A stretch of 64,000 nucleotides of DNA. Source: Bin75 sp965223955. GTDB taxonomy: Bacteria; Nitrospirota; Nitrospiria; Nitrospirales; UBA8639. Within the stretch, counting starts at the first letter, position 1. Each line of letters starts with the position of its first letter. The notes under the pieces were generated by a model. That model was not told where the DNA came from, did not search any database, and was given only the letters and a program-made list of their open reading frames with translations. This document shows, in pieces, positions 52,591 through 61,501 of this stretch. Where the stretch lies: the NCBI GenBank assembly GCA_965223955.1, contig OZ245029.1, positions 1,984,001-2,048,000 of the forward strand. The letters run 5' to 3'. The translations under genes and the position numbers were made by a program.

Positions 52591-53382
52591 TTATTCTCCG
52601 ACCCGCACTAACATGCCACGGTCCTTACACACGGAAAACGTGTATTGATAGAGCGCGATCATGAGCAGCAAATACAGGACGTTCAGGCCCATCGCCCACC
52701 ACAGATGGGACCACGGCACGACCTGATTCAGTAACACCTCCCGCATACCTTCAAACACGTGCGCGGCCGGATTGGCCAAGGCAAAGGGTTGCAGCCAACT
52801 CGGCAACACGGACAGCGGATAGAACACGCAGGAGATCGGTTGGAACAGAAAGACCAACCCCCAGGCGAGGACTTCGGCTTGCTGGCCGAATCGCATGATC
52901 ACCGACGTGGTTAAGATCCCGATGAGCCACCCGGAGGCAATCAGGTTCAGGATGAATGGAATAAGAGTCAGACCCATGATGAAGACGTTGTAGGAATAAA
53001 AGAACAGGGCGGCAAACGCCATAATGACGGAAACGGCGGCCACCTTGAAGATACTCATGACCATCATCGCCGCCAGAAATTCTCCGGCGGTGAGCGGGCT
53101 CGCGAATAAATTCATGAGATTTCTCGACCAGATTTCTTCGAGAAAGGAGATGGTGATCCCCTGTTGCGCCCGAAAAAGAATGTCCCAGAAAATGAGCGCG
53201 CCCAGAAAAAAAACGACGGCCCCGTGCAGTTCTTTTCCTTCCTGGGCCAGGTACATCGTAATGAAGCCCCACACCACCAGGTCCAACAAGGGCCAGTAGA
53301 AGATCTCCAACAACCGGGGAAAACTCCGGCGATAGAGAAAGAGATGCCTGTATATCAGTGCGGTGATACGACCGAGGTTCAT
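52591..53382 (-). CDS. ABC-2 type transporter permease
   Basis: Inner-membrane subunit of an ABC exporter, 263 residues with six hydrophobic segments. The sequence (YRRSFPRLLEIFYWPLLDL, then QPISCVFYPLSVLP and HVFEGMREVLL) fits the ABC2_membrane family of polysaccharide/lipid-type exporters. It pairs with the ATPase encoded upstream (gap about 170 bases, containing a half palindromic element). Last gene of the minus-strand haem/molybdenum cluster. Substrate unknown. Confidence 0.88.
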   Translation of the reverse strand: MNLGRITALIYRHLFLYRRSFPRLLEIFYWPLLDLVVWGFITMYLAQEGKELHGAVVFFLGALIFWDILFRAQQGITISFLEEIWSRNLMNLFASPLTAGEFLAAMMVMSIFKVAAVSVIMAFAALFFYSYNVFIMGLTLIPFILNLIASGWLIGILTTSVIMRFGQQAEVLAWGLVFLFQPISCVFYPLSVLPSWLQPFALANPAAHVFEGMREVLLNQVVPWSHLWWAMGLNVLYLLLMIALYQYTFSVCKDRGMLVRVGE

Positions 53383-53409
53383 GAAGTGGTTTTCCTATTC
53401 TGCATTCGG

Positions 53410-53471
53410 CTCTACCCCACCCCCGCTTTCGCGGGGCATGCCTAGCTCACCCTCCCCTTACAAAGGGGAGG
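53410..53471. repeat. Half palindromic element, ABC gene spacer
   Basis: CTCTACCCCACCCCCGCTTTCGCGGGG...CTTACAAAGGGGAGG: the GC-hairpin half of the family, here with one C/G pair fewer on one side. It splits the ABC ATPase and permease genes. Confidence 0.75.
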
Positions 53472-53551
53472 AAATGACGGTTATTCCCGCGCTCCTTGTC
53501 CTATCTCCACAAAGATAACGAGTCTTTAAATTCTCTGCCCTGATACGGTCA

Positions 53552-54280
53552 TCAACTTTCACGGGCGATTTTGAGGAAGACTTGTTCCAGGTCGTCTTCG
53601 CCGTATTGCGCAATGACTTCTTCGGCGGTTCCCTGGGCGATGATTTTTCCTCGTTGCAGGAACACGATCCGGTCGGACATTTCTTCTATTTCCCGCATGT
53701 TGTGCGAGGTGTACAACATGCTCAGGCCGGACGCCTCACGATATTCTTTTAAAAACCCTTTCACCTTATGGGCGATATCCGGGTCCAGACTGGCCGTAGG
53801 CTCATCGAGAAACAGGATTTTCGGTTCGGTCAGGACCGCCTTCGCCAACGTCAGCCGCGTCATTTGTCCGGACGACATTTTGCGGGTCACTTTATGGCGC
53901 ATGTCTTCCATCTCGAGTTTTTTGATCACGTCATCGATTCGCCTGTCGATATTCGATACACCATATAACCGACCCGTTACCCGGAGATTTTCTTCCGTGG
54001 TCAGGGCATAGGGCATCGAGATGTAGGTGGATGAAAAATTGACCTGCCGCAGAATCGTTTCCCGATGGTGCAAGAGATCGAGTCCAAACATCTCGATCGT
54101 CCCATGTGTGGGGGTAACCACCCCCAGGAGCATTTGAAAAGTCGTGGTTTTCCCCGCGCCGTTGGGTCCGAGCAGGCCAATGGTTTCTCCGGGTTGGATC
54201 TCGAACGACACGTGATCCACCGCGGTGAAATCGCCGAATCGTTTGGTCAGGTTTTGAATGCGAAGGATTGGTGCCGACAT
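53552..54280 (-). CDS. ABC transporter ATP-binding protein
   Basis: Energises the adjacent ABC-2 permease. In 242 residues: Walker A GPNGAGKTT, signature KMSSGQMTRLTLAKAV (a variant of LSGGQ, here MSSGQ), Walker B ILFLDEPTASLDP, and H-loop YTSHNM. Belongs to the CcmA/DrrA-type group. Starts 19 bases after the cytochrome gene stop, so it is in the same transcript as the cytochrome and molybdenum genes. Confidence 0.92.
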   Translation of the reverse strand: MSAPILRIQNLTKRFGDFTAVDHVSFEIQPGETIGLLGPNGAGKTTTFQMLLGVVTPTHGTIEMFGLDLLHHRETILRQVNFSSTYISMPYALTTEENLRVTGRLYGVSNIDRRIDDVIKKLEMEDMRHKVTRKMSSGQMTRLTLAKAVLTEPKILFLDEPTASLDPDIAHKVKGFLKEYREASGLSMLYTSHNMREIEEMSDRIVFLQRGKIIAQGTAEEVIAQYGEDDLEQVFLKIARES

Positions 54281-54299
54281 CGGTGACGTTTACGTAGGG

Positions 54300-55001
54300 T
54301 TAAAACAAAAAATCTCCGATTTTGTCCGGGAGATGACAGACTTCACAATCTTTGCTGAGCACCTTGCCTTCATATGCGGTCTTGTTGTCGTGGCACCGCA
54401 CACAATCGGCCAATGAAGATTTCCATAACGCCGAGCCTTCGGGATGGTCGGGATGATACGGCTGCATGTCCAACTTGACGTGACCTCGTGGGATCACGAT
54501 GGGGTAGCCTTTAACGGGCTTGCCGTGGACCACTCGTGCGTGACAGGTGGTACAGCCCTCCCCTTGCCCGCGTTTCTGGAAGGCTTCCATGTGTTTCCGG
54601 TGACTCATGATCAATCCGATATCATTGACGGGTTTCGGCAGGTCTCTCGTTGAAACTTCCGACACCCTGAGTATCGCACGATGGCAACTCAAACAGACGT
54701 TTGAATCCATGTGCGCTTGCAAGTCATGGGGCTCGGTCGGCGTTCCGAACCACGTAATCGCCACGTCCTTCAGACCGGCATACACTTTATCTTCGACAAA
54801 TCCTTTCAGGCCCGGGCGAACGTGGCACACCACGCAGGTGACGTCTTTGTGGGACGACGTTTTCCAACTGTCGACCGAGGGACGAATGGTATGACAGGAC
54901 GCGCAAAACTCGGGATGGTTGGTGATTGGAATGGCTGCCGTCCCGGCTACAAAGAGGATCACGACAGCGACCAGGAGGACGATGACGGTCCCGCGGTTCA
55001 T
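54300..55001 (-). CDS. Membrane-anchored hexahaem c-type cytochrome (NapC/NirT-like start)
   Basis: Predicted periplasmic electron carrier anchored by one N-terminal helix (VIVLLVAVVILFVAGTAAIP). It has six CxxCH sites, at residues 33, 56, 103, 150, 200 and 219. The first part resembles the NapC/NirT quinol-oxidising family (EFCASCHTIRPSVDSW, SHKDVTCVVCHVRPG), but NapC has four haems, so this is an extended version. Its start is one base after the mobB stop. It likely links quinol to a periplasmic oxidoreductase; the partner is not in the window. Confidence 0.88.
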   Translation of the reverse strand: MNRGTVIVLLVAVVILFVAGTAAIPITNHPEFCASCHTIRPSVDSWKTSSHKDVTCVVCHVRPGLKGFVEDKVYAGLKDVAITWFGTPTEPHDLQAHMDSNVCLSCHRAILRVSEVSTRDLPKPVNDIGLIMSHRKHMEAFQKRGQGEGCTTCHARVVHGKPVKGYPIVIPRGHVKLDMQPYHPDHPEGSALWKSSLADCVRCHDNKTAYEGKVLSKDCEVCHLPDKIGDFLF

Positions 55002-55002
55002 G

Positions 55003-55506
55003 TTAGGTGGAAGGGGGCTTGGGGTAGTGCTGAATAATCAGCTTGGCCAGCGCCGCGATATCGTCGCGATCGATGCACGGAACGGATGATTCTATGGGTT
55101 TCATCGAGACGATGGCCAACAACCCGTCAATGGCGACGTTGACTTCTGCCAGTTGTTCACGAACCACGGCAATTTTCGGGTAGCCTTCGCTTTTCCACCC
55201 TTCCGCAATGATTAAATCCGTGCGGCTGTCCAAAAACCGGTCTCGCACCTCTTCGACTTTCATTTCTTCGGAGACGTCGGCAAACATGGCAAGGCTTCCC
55301 TTGGAAACTACGATGACCGCATGCGCCCCGGCTTGTTTGTGCCGCCAACTGTCCTTGCCCTCCGTGTCCAATTCGAACCCGTGTCCCGCGTGCTTCACCG
55401 TTGCCACCCGATACCCTGCGCGGGTGAGTTCGGGAATGACCCGTTCAATCAACGTGGTTTTCCCGCTGTTCGAACGACCGACAAAGGATAGGATAGGTGG
55501 CGCCAT
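55003..55506 (-). CDS. mobB: Molybdopterin-guanine dinucleotide biosynthesis protein MobB
   Basis: GTP-binding adapter in the final step of molybdenum cofactor maturation. 167 residues with a P-loop FVGRSNSGKTTLIERVI at the N-terminus, VKHAGHGFELDTEGKDSWRH and LIIAEGWKSEGYPKIAV, all typical. Three bases after moeA; its stop is one base before the cytochrome start. Confidence 0.93.
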   Translation of the reverse strand: MAPPILSFVGRSNSGKTTLIERVIPELTRAGYRVATVKHAGHGFELDTEGKDSWRHKQAGAHAVIVVSKGSLAMFADVSEEMKVEEVRDRFLDSRTDLIIAEGWKSEGYPKIAVVREQLAEVNVAIDGLLAIVSMKPIESSVPCIDRDDIAALAKLIIQHYPKPPST

Positions 55507-55509
55507 GGG

Positions 55510-56736
55510 TTAAAAATTCTTGCTGAGCACTTGCACGCGAACGGTATCGCCGGGATTGATTTTTTCCACTTCTTCCGGAATATCAATCAACCCGTTGGCC
55601 TTGACCATTGAGGTCAAAATCCCTGAGCCTTGCGGCCCTGTCGTCCGAACGGTGAGCTTTCCGTTTTCTTGTTCCAGGATCCCTCGAAGGAAATGCCGGC
55701 GATCAGGACGTTTGGAAAACTTTTCCTGAAACTCGGCCTCAACCACCGGACGCATCAGGTGCCGGCAGCCTCCCATCTTCATGACCGCCAACCGAACCAA
55801 CTGTTCAAACGTGACCATGGACGACACGGGATTCCCAGGTAACCCGAAAGCCAATTTGCCCTGGATCTTGCCGAAGGCCAGGGGTTGTCCCGGGCGAATC
55901 GCCAGCTTCCAGAAATGCATGTCGGCTCCAAGTTCCGCGAACACGACTTTGGTGAAGTCGTAGTCGCCCATGGACACGCCACCCGAGAGAACGACAATAT
56001 CACAACCCAATCCCTGCGAGATCTTTTCCTTGAGGGATTCGGGCGTATCCCTGGCAATGCCCAACAAGAGCGGCATCCCACCCGCCTCTTGAACCGCCGC
56101 CGCAATGCCATAGCTGTTCGAGTTGACGATTTTATTCTCGTCGAATTTCTCATCGAGATCGGCGAGTTCATCACCCGTCGAAAGGATGGCCACTCTGGGA
56201 CGTTGATGCACCAACACGAACGATTTCGCCAAAATCGCGAGCATGCCGATTTCCGCCGGACGCAGTTGGGTGCCTTTGGGAATGATGCATTCGCCTTCCT
56301 TGACGTCTTCGCCCTTTGGACGAATATTGGCACCCTGGGGTTCCGGTTGGAAAATCCGGACGTGGGTTGCGGCTGGTTCCGTGAATTCGACCCGCACCAC
56401 GGTATCGGCTCCATCCGGAACCGGGGCGCCGGTCATGATGCGAATGGCTTCACCGGGCCCCACGGATTTCGTGGCCACCTGGCCGGCCTGCACGTCTTCG
56501 ACGATCGTCAATTCCGCCGGCTTGGTGATTTCGTGCTCTTTCCTGATATCTTCCCACCGGACGGCAAACCCGTCCATGGCCGAATTGTTCCACGGGGGAT
56601 TATCTCGTGGCGCCACGATATCCTCACCAAGGACCCGGCCCAATGCATCCAGCAATCCGACTTTCTCGCACCCCAACGGGGTGGCGGCGTCCAGCACGAT
56701 CTCTTGAGCTTGTGTGAGAGAGGTTAACCCGTCCAT
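55510..56736 (-). CDS. moeA: Molybdopterin molybdenumtransferase MoeA
   Basis: Inserts molybdate into adenylylated molybdopterin made by MogA. The 408-residue protein has the usual four-part MoeA organisation: DNPPWNNSAMDGFAVR, MTGAPVPDGADTVV, the MPT-binding STGDELAD and LSGGVSMGDYDF, and GLPGNPVSSMVTFEQLV. Full length. Six bases after mrp and three bases before mobB, in a clear Moco operon. Confidence 0.95.
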   Translation of the reverse strand: MDGLTSLTQAQEIVLDAATPLGCEKVGLLDALGRVLGEDIVAPRDNPPWNNSAMDGFAVRWEDIRKEHEITKPAELTIVEDVQAGQVATKSVGPGEAIRIMTGAPVPDGADTVVRVEFTEPAATHVRIFQPEPQGANIRPKGEDVKEGECIIPKGTQLRPAEIGMLAILAKSFVLVHQRPRVAILSTGDELADLDEKFDENKIVNSNSYGIAAAVQEAGGMPLLLGIARDTPESLKEKISQGLGCDIVVLSGGVSMGDYDFTKVVFAELGADMHFWKLAIRPGQPLAFGKIQGKLAFGLPGNPVSSMVTFEQLVRLAVMKMGGCRHLMRPVVEAEFQEKFSKRPDRRHFLRGILEQENGKLTVRTTGPQGSGILTSMVKANGLIDIPEEVEKINPGDTVRVQVLSKNF

Positions 56737-56742
56737 GCGTCT

Positions 56743-57702
56743 CTACTTTTTCTTGAATGGGCTCTTGGTCGCAATCTCCACCAGCGACCCTTTTTTCTTG
56801 CAAAACTCATCAACTTTATTGGCTATGCCGTGATACGCGTCGGCCGTCGGCAAATCTGAATGGAACAAAGCATAGGGTTCGCCGTAGTCACACTGCTTCA
56901 CCACCTCGGGATCAAGCGGAACCCTTCCTAAAAAGGGAACGCCCATATCGTGGGCGGACGCTTCTCCTCCACCCATGCGAAAAACTTCGATATGCTGGTG
57001 ACAATGCGGGCAATCGAGACCGCTCATATTCTCCACGATACCGATAATCGGCAATTCACTGTCCTTTGCGAAGGTGACGGACTTTCGGGCATCGAGCAGG
57101 GCCACTTCTTGCGGGGTCGAAACGATCACGCACCCGGTCACATCCCCGATCAGGTCGATCGTCGTGACCGACTCATTCCCCGTTCCTGGCGGCAAGTCCA
57201 CGATAAGAAAATTCAAATCCTGCCATTCGACGCCACCGAGTAATTGATTGATGAATTCGAATTTATAGGCATCGCGCCAGATAATGGGATCATCGGAATT
57301 CTGGAGCAGGAACGACATCGAGGCAATTTTCATGTTGTAGGCCTGATGGGGAATAATCCCGCCACCCGAGCTGATCTTGAGGCGTTGGCCTTCGGCTCCG
57401 ACCATTTTGGGAATATTGGGGCCGTGAATATCCATATCGCAGATACCCACTTCGTAGCCTTTCAATGCCAGGCTGACGGCCAGATTCGTGGAGAGGGTGC
57501 TCTTGCCGACTCCCCCTTTGTTACTCATGACGAGGATCTTATAGTCGATCCGCTCCATGCGTTTGGCCACCAACCACCGGCTATGACCTTCTTTATCTTT
57601 TTGGCACGTTTCGTTCTCGTCACAAATCGCACAGGCCCACATATACGTACAGGCATCGCTTTCCGTTGTCGCATGTTGAAACATTTTCAATTCAGGACTC
57701 AT
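56743..57702 (-). CDS. mrp: Mrp/NBP35-type Fe-S cluster carrier ATPase
   Basis: P-loop ATPase that carries and delivers [4Fe-4S] clusters. The ATG at 57702 follows GGAGGC; the longer frame to 57732 is rejected. 319 residues. The N-terminal extension has a cysteine set (CTYMWACAICDENETC) reminiscent of NBP35. Walker A is NKGGVGKST near residue 63, followed by DMDIHGPNIP, LPPGTGNE and a CPHC cluster-binding pair in the C-terminal part. In this setting it probably supplies clusters to the respiratory Mo-Fe-S enzyme served by the flanking Moco genes (inference). Confidence 0.92.
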   Translation of the reverse strand: MSPELKMFQHATTESDACTYMWACAICDENETCQKDKEGHSRWLVAKRMERIDYKILVMSNKGGVGKSTLSTNLAVSLALKGYEVGICDMDIHGPNIPKMVGAEGQRLKISSGGGIIPHQAYNMKIASMSFLLQNSDDPIIWRDAYKFEFINQLLGGVEWQDLNFLIVDLPPGTGNESVTTIDLIGDVTGCVIVSTPQEVALLDARKSVTFAKDSELPIIGIVENMSGLDCPHCHQHIEVFRMGGGEASAHDMGVPFLGRVPLDPEVVKQCDYGEPYALFHSDLPTADAYHGIANKVDEFCKKKGSLVEIATKSPFKKK

Positions 57703-58004
57703 GAACGCCTCCAAATTTTCTGCTTCGATCAATCAAACAATTTACGATCAAGCTGTCATTCTTGTATGTATTCACTCATTCGTTGAGAATTCCCACCGTT
57801 TCCTTCTGTACTCCATTTACCCTCCTTTGCCTGCCCTGAGCGTAGCGAAGGGTCGAGGGGTGGAGGTAGAGCTAGGCCGGGGTGGATAGACCGCTGGTCG
57901 TTGCCTGTGCCTTCTTGGATATTCGACTCTACCCCACCTGACCTCCCCTTACAAAGGGGAGGTAACAACAAGAAAAACCGTTCAAGGCTGACACACCTTT
58001 GCTC
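57703..58004. repeat. Spacer between mog and mrp with divided palindromic elements
   Basis: Holds a TCATTCGTTGA family copy (about 57761-57794), a reversed half element with a CTGAGCGTAGCGAAGGGTC insert (about 57820-57871), and a second half element (about 57927-57962, CTCTACCCCACCTGACC...AAAGGGGAGG). No gene seen. Confidence 0.65.
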
Positions 58005-58511
58005 TCACTCTGCGCGCCTCCCGTTCCCCTCTCTACCGGAGGCAACACCGGATATTTTTCCAACGGTGTGATCGAGAATCGGAAGCAACGTCGATAAATT
58101 GTCTATCGCCCCCTTCGGACTGCCCGGCAGATTCACCACCATCGTCTTGCTCCGAATCCCTGCGGTTCCCCGGGACAGCATGGCCGTCCTCATTTTTTTA
58201 AGACTTTCCGCCCTCATGGCCTCCCCTATGCCGGGGATTTCCTTCTCGATGACGTCCCGCGTGGCCTCCGGAGCCCAATCCGTGGGCCGAACCCCGGTTC
58301 CTCCTACGGTGAAAATCACCTGAAGATCCTGTTTCTCACACAGGTTCATCAAATGCTTGCGAATGACCTCGCGGTCATCCGGCACGACTTCATACCCGAC
58401 AAGATGAAGTGCATTGTTCTGCAAATATTCGCAAAGGCTTTCTTTTCCACGATCTTCCGCTTCTCCGGAACAGATTTTACTGTTGATGACCAATACCGCG
58501 ACGTCAATCAT
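58005..58511 (-). CDS. mog: Molybdenum cofactor protein MogA/MoaB
   Basis: Adenylylates molybdopterin before molybdenum insertion by MoeA. 168 residues with the MoCF_biosynth fold: VINSKICSGEAEDRGKESL, YEVVPDDREVI, FTVGGTGVRPTDWAPEAT and LPGSPKGAIDNL (MPT-binding loops). By length and sequence it could be called MoaB or MogA. Starts 17 bases after tatC. Confidence 0.9.
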   Translation of the reverse strand: MIDVAVLVINSKICSGEAEDRGKESLCEYLQNNALHLVGYEVVPDDREVIRKHLMNLCEKQDLQVIFTVGGTGVRPTDWAPEATRDVIEKEIPGIGEAMRAESLKKMRTAMLSRGTAGIRSKTMVVNLPGSPKGAIDNLSTLLPILDHTVGKISGVASGREGNGRRAE

Positions 58512-58528
58512 GTGACCAGGTAAAGACG

Positions 58529-59461
58529 TCAGGGTACACCCACGTACTCGTCATCGGGACCACCAGTTGCCGCTTGAGGCTTCAGCACGTCGGAGCCCTT
58601 TGACGAGGGACCTGCGTCAGCCTTCTCTTCCGCTTCACTAGCCTCGTCCGTTGGTTTTTTCTTAAAAAACCCGGCACTGATAATGCCGACTTCATAGAAA
58701 AAGTACATCGGCAAAGCCATGATACATTGATTAAAGGGATCCGGCGTCGGCGTTAACAGTGCGGCAAAAAGAAACGACCCCAAAAACGCCCATTTTCTGT
58801 ACTTTTTCAGAAATGGCGCATCGACCCACCCCAATTTGGCCATAAGCGTGAGCGCCAGCGGCACTTCAAAAATCAGGCCGAAGACCACCAGTAACCACAG
58901 CGCGAATCCCACGTAACTCGCAATCGACAATTGCGGAATGAATCCCGCCTGAACGCCGTAGGAAATCAAAAAGTTCAGGGCAAATGGCAACACGAAAAAG
59001 AAACAGAATCCCAATCCCAAATAAAAAGCAACGGCACTCGTCATGACAAACGGCGCCACGAACCGGCGTTCCTGTGCGTGCAAGCCGGGAACCACGAAGG
59101 ACCATATTTCCCACAGGATATAGGGCGTTGCGAGCACCAGGGCAAAAAGAGCCGCCACTTTGAGGTTTTGCCATAAAGCTTCGGCCGGAGACAAAAAGAT
59201 AAAGGGAATCTTCGGCAGGTCGGTTGGAACCCATTCCAGGTTTCCGGGAACGAACATGTTCTGCAGTGGAATCCGCAACCACTGCACCAGGATATCGGCG
59301 TAGAAAAACGTCCCGATGAAAAACAAGGCCACGACCACCACCACTTTCGTCAGCTTTGCCTGAAATTCAAACAAGTGCTGCATGACCGGCATTTTTTTAT
59401 CCTCGAGAGGATTAAAGATCTTGTCCTGCAGCCACTTTGTAATTTTCGATTGTTCCGCCAT
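58529..59461 (-). CDS. tatC: Sec-independent translocase TatC
   Basis: Core receptor of the twin-arginine translocase, which exports folded, cofactor-loaded proteins. 310 residues with six membrane spans; signature pieces PVMQHLFEFQAKLTK (variant of the usual HLxELR), FVVPGLHAQERRF and LIFEVPLALTLMAKLG, then PTPDPFNQCIMALPMYFFYE. The N-terminal 25 residues and the charged C-terminal tail (about 45 residues) are extensions. No tatA is adjacent. Cotranscription with mog fits export of molybdoenzymes. Confidence 0.93.
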   Translation of the reverse strand: MAEQSKITKWLQDKIFNPLEDKKMPVMQHLFEFQAKLTKVVVVVALFFIGTFFYADILVQWLRIPLQNMFVPGNLEWVPTDLPKIPFIFLSPAEALWQNLKVAALFALVLATPYILWEIWSFVVPGLHAQERRFVAPFVMTSAVAFYLGLGFCFFFVLPFALNFLISYGVQAGFIPQLSIASYVGFALWLLVVFGLIFEVPLALTLMAKLGWVDAPFLKKYRKWAFLGSFLFAALLTPTPDPFNQCIMALPMYFFYEVGIISAGFFKKKPTDEASEAEEKADAGPSSKGSDVLKPQAATGGPDDEYVGVP

Positions 59462-59545
59462 GTCTCAGTACGACTCTTTACTTTCGCTCGGAAGACCCAT
59501 CAATAATAGCCGTGGCCCAGGCCGCGACCCGGCATGACACGCACC

Positions 59546-61036
59546 TTATTGGGGATTGACCGCCACAAAGAGATTATTCCCTCTCCGGCTTAAAAAGAGA
59601 ACGGCCAACTCCTCTTTTTTAATCATAGGGGCCACCCGTTGGTAATCGGCCAGACTCTTCACGACTTCCCGATTCACTTCCTGAATGATGTCACCCTGTT
59701 GCAAGCCCGCGGCTTCCGCCGCACTCCCGGGCTTCACCTCATTGACCACAACGCCGGCAACCTCTTCAGGGAGGCTCAGTTGCTTCCTTCGTTCATCAGT
59801 CAACGGTCCGACGCCCAATCCGGCAAGAACATTGTCGAGCTTTTCCATTGACGTGGGAGGAAAGACGCCTCCTTTGCTGGCAAGCATTTCATCCGTTGGC
59901 CGTTCTCCCACTTTCATGGTCAACGTCTTTTCTTCGCCGTTGCGTAACACGGTGATTTCAACCTCGGAGTCGACTGGCGTCCGTGCGACAATATTTCGGA
60001 GGTGATTGACGTCTCGAATCTTTTGACCGCGATACTTGAGCAACACGTCTCCCCGTTGCAATATTCCACCCGCGGATGGGCCTTTTTCATTCACTTCACT
60101 GATCAGCACCCCACCCTGATGGGATTCCGGCAACTGAAAAGACTGCGCCAAGGCCGGACTCAACTCTTGAATCGCAATCCCCATCCATCCTCGCACGACT
60201 CGTCCACTCTTGATCAGGCTGCTCGTAATATCCTTGACAATATCAACGGGAATGGCAAACCCAATCCCTTCCGAGCCGCCGGTACGGGAAAAAATGGCGG
60301 TGTTGATGCCGACAATTTCACCCGCCATGTTCACGAGGGGCCCACCGGAATTACCGGGATTGATCGGCGCGTCGGTCTGGATAAAATCTTCGTATTCCGT
60401 GATTCCGACGTTTCCCCGGCCCATCGCGCTGATAATCCCCATCGTCACGGATGATTTCAAGCCAAAAGGACTCCCCACGGCCAGGACCAGATCACCTACC
60501 CTGATTGTCTCGTGCGCACTCCATGAAATGAACGGGAGATTTTCTCCTTCAATTTTGATCACGGCCAAGTCCGTTTTCGGATCAGTCCCCACGACTTTCG
60601 CCGCAAATTCTTTTCCATCGAAAGTCGTCACCGTAATGTTCGTGGAATCTTCCACGACGTGGTTGTTGGTCACGATGTACCCTTCCGGACTGATGACGAC
60701 TCCGGAACCGGCACTCATGCCGGGCGGTCCGAACGGCGGTCTTCCGGGAGGTCCTGGGGGTGGCATGGGAGGCCCAGGAGGCCCTGGCGGACCACCAAAG
60801 GGGCCCGGAGGTAACCGTCTGGGTCCCCGGGAGCTGGCTGGTTCTATGACCGCGACGTTCACCACGGCGGGTTGCACTTTCGCAACGATGTCGGAGAATC
60901 CTCTGCTAAAGGCCTCGGGTACCGTTGCCGACGCCGGCTGGGGCGGAAAAACCGTCATGATCCCCACGAAGGCCAATACGGTGAGACCGAATAAAAACTT
61001 CCCCTTGCGACACCCGTGTGAAGTTTCCATAATCAT
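59546..61036 (-). CDS. Periplasmic Do/DegP-like serine protease
   Basis: HtrA-family protease for envelope quality control. The ATG at 61036 follows AAAGGAT. A signal peptide ends near ASA-TV. A Pro/Gly-rich segment (about residues 68-107) precedes the trypsin-like domain, whose triad is His (TNNHVVE, about 125), Asp (KTDLAVIKI, about 154) and Ser (NPGNSGGPL, about 229). Two PDZ domains follow (about 290-380 and 400-490). The Gly/Pro segment is unusual in position. Head of the minus-strand cluster with tatC. Confidence 0.92.
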   Translation of the reverse strand: MIMETSHGCRKGKFLFGLTVLAFVGIMTVFPPQPASATVPEAFSRGFSDIVAKVQPAVVNVAVIEPASSRGPRRLPPGPFGGPPGPPGPPMPPPGPPGRPPFGPPGMSAGSGVVISPEGYIVTNNHVVEDSTNITVTTFDGKEFAAKVVGTDPKTDLAVIKIEGENLPFISWSAHETIRVGDLVLAVGSPFGLKSSVTMGIISAMGRGNVGITEYEDFIQTDAPINPGNSGGPLVNMAGEIVGINTAIFSRTGGSEGIGFAIPVDIVKDITSSLIKSGRVVRGWMGIAIQELSPALAQSFQLPESHQGGVLISEVNEKGPSAGGILQRGDVLLKYRGQKIRDVNHLRNIVARTPVDSEVEITVLRNGEEKTLTMKVGERPTDEMLASKGGVFPPTSMEKLDNVLAGLGVGPLTDERRKQLSLPEEVAGVVVNEVKPGSAAEAAGLQQGDIIQEVNREVVKSLADYQRVAPMIKKEELAVLFLSRRGNNLFVAVNPQ

Positions 61037-61501
61037 AAAGTTTATCCTTTAAGGTTAATGGCTCAAGTCAGTACCAACACGGGAGACAGGGGAACCCCTC
61101 GCCGTTTCCCGGAAAGATCGCTAGAATTAACAGATTTTACACTAATCCCTTTCGACTGTTCAAAGGCCAATCGAGAACACCTTGAAAGGGAGCCGGAAAA
61201 ACAGAATCACGCCTTTGTCGTGGAGATATGGCAAAGAGTGAAAGAGCGCCTATCGGTCCCTCCCCTTTGTAAGGGGAGGCCAGGTGGGGTAGAGCCGAAC
61301 GCACATAAGACACAGGCAACGAACACAACAAGAACTCGGGAAGGCTCCTTCTATGAGGCTTGCAGTACTAGCCGTAACATCTACCTCCCCTAACCCCTCT
61401 GACCCTTCGCTGTGCTCAGGGCAAGCAAAAGAGGGGAATCAGGCGGGAATTGTCAACGAATGAGTGAACGACACATATTCCTTTGACCCTATGCCGACCC
61501 T
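61037..61501. other. Intergenic region between degP-like gene and dehydrogenase
   Basis: Divergent spacer. It contains a half element with CCTCCCCTTTGTAAGGGGAGG and CAGGTGGGGTAGAG (61257-61294), the GCACATAAGACACAGGCAAC segment that follows many elements, a second half element (about 61379-61437), and an inverted TCATTCGTTGACA family copy (about 61447-61480). No gene seen. Confidence 0.65.
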
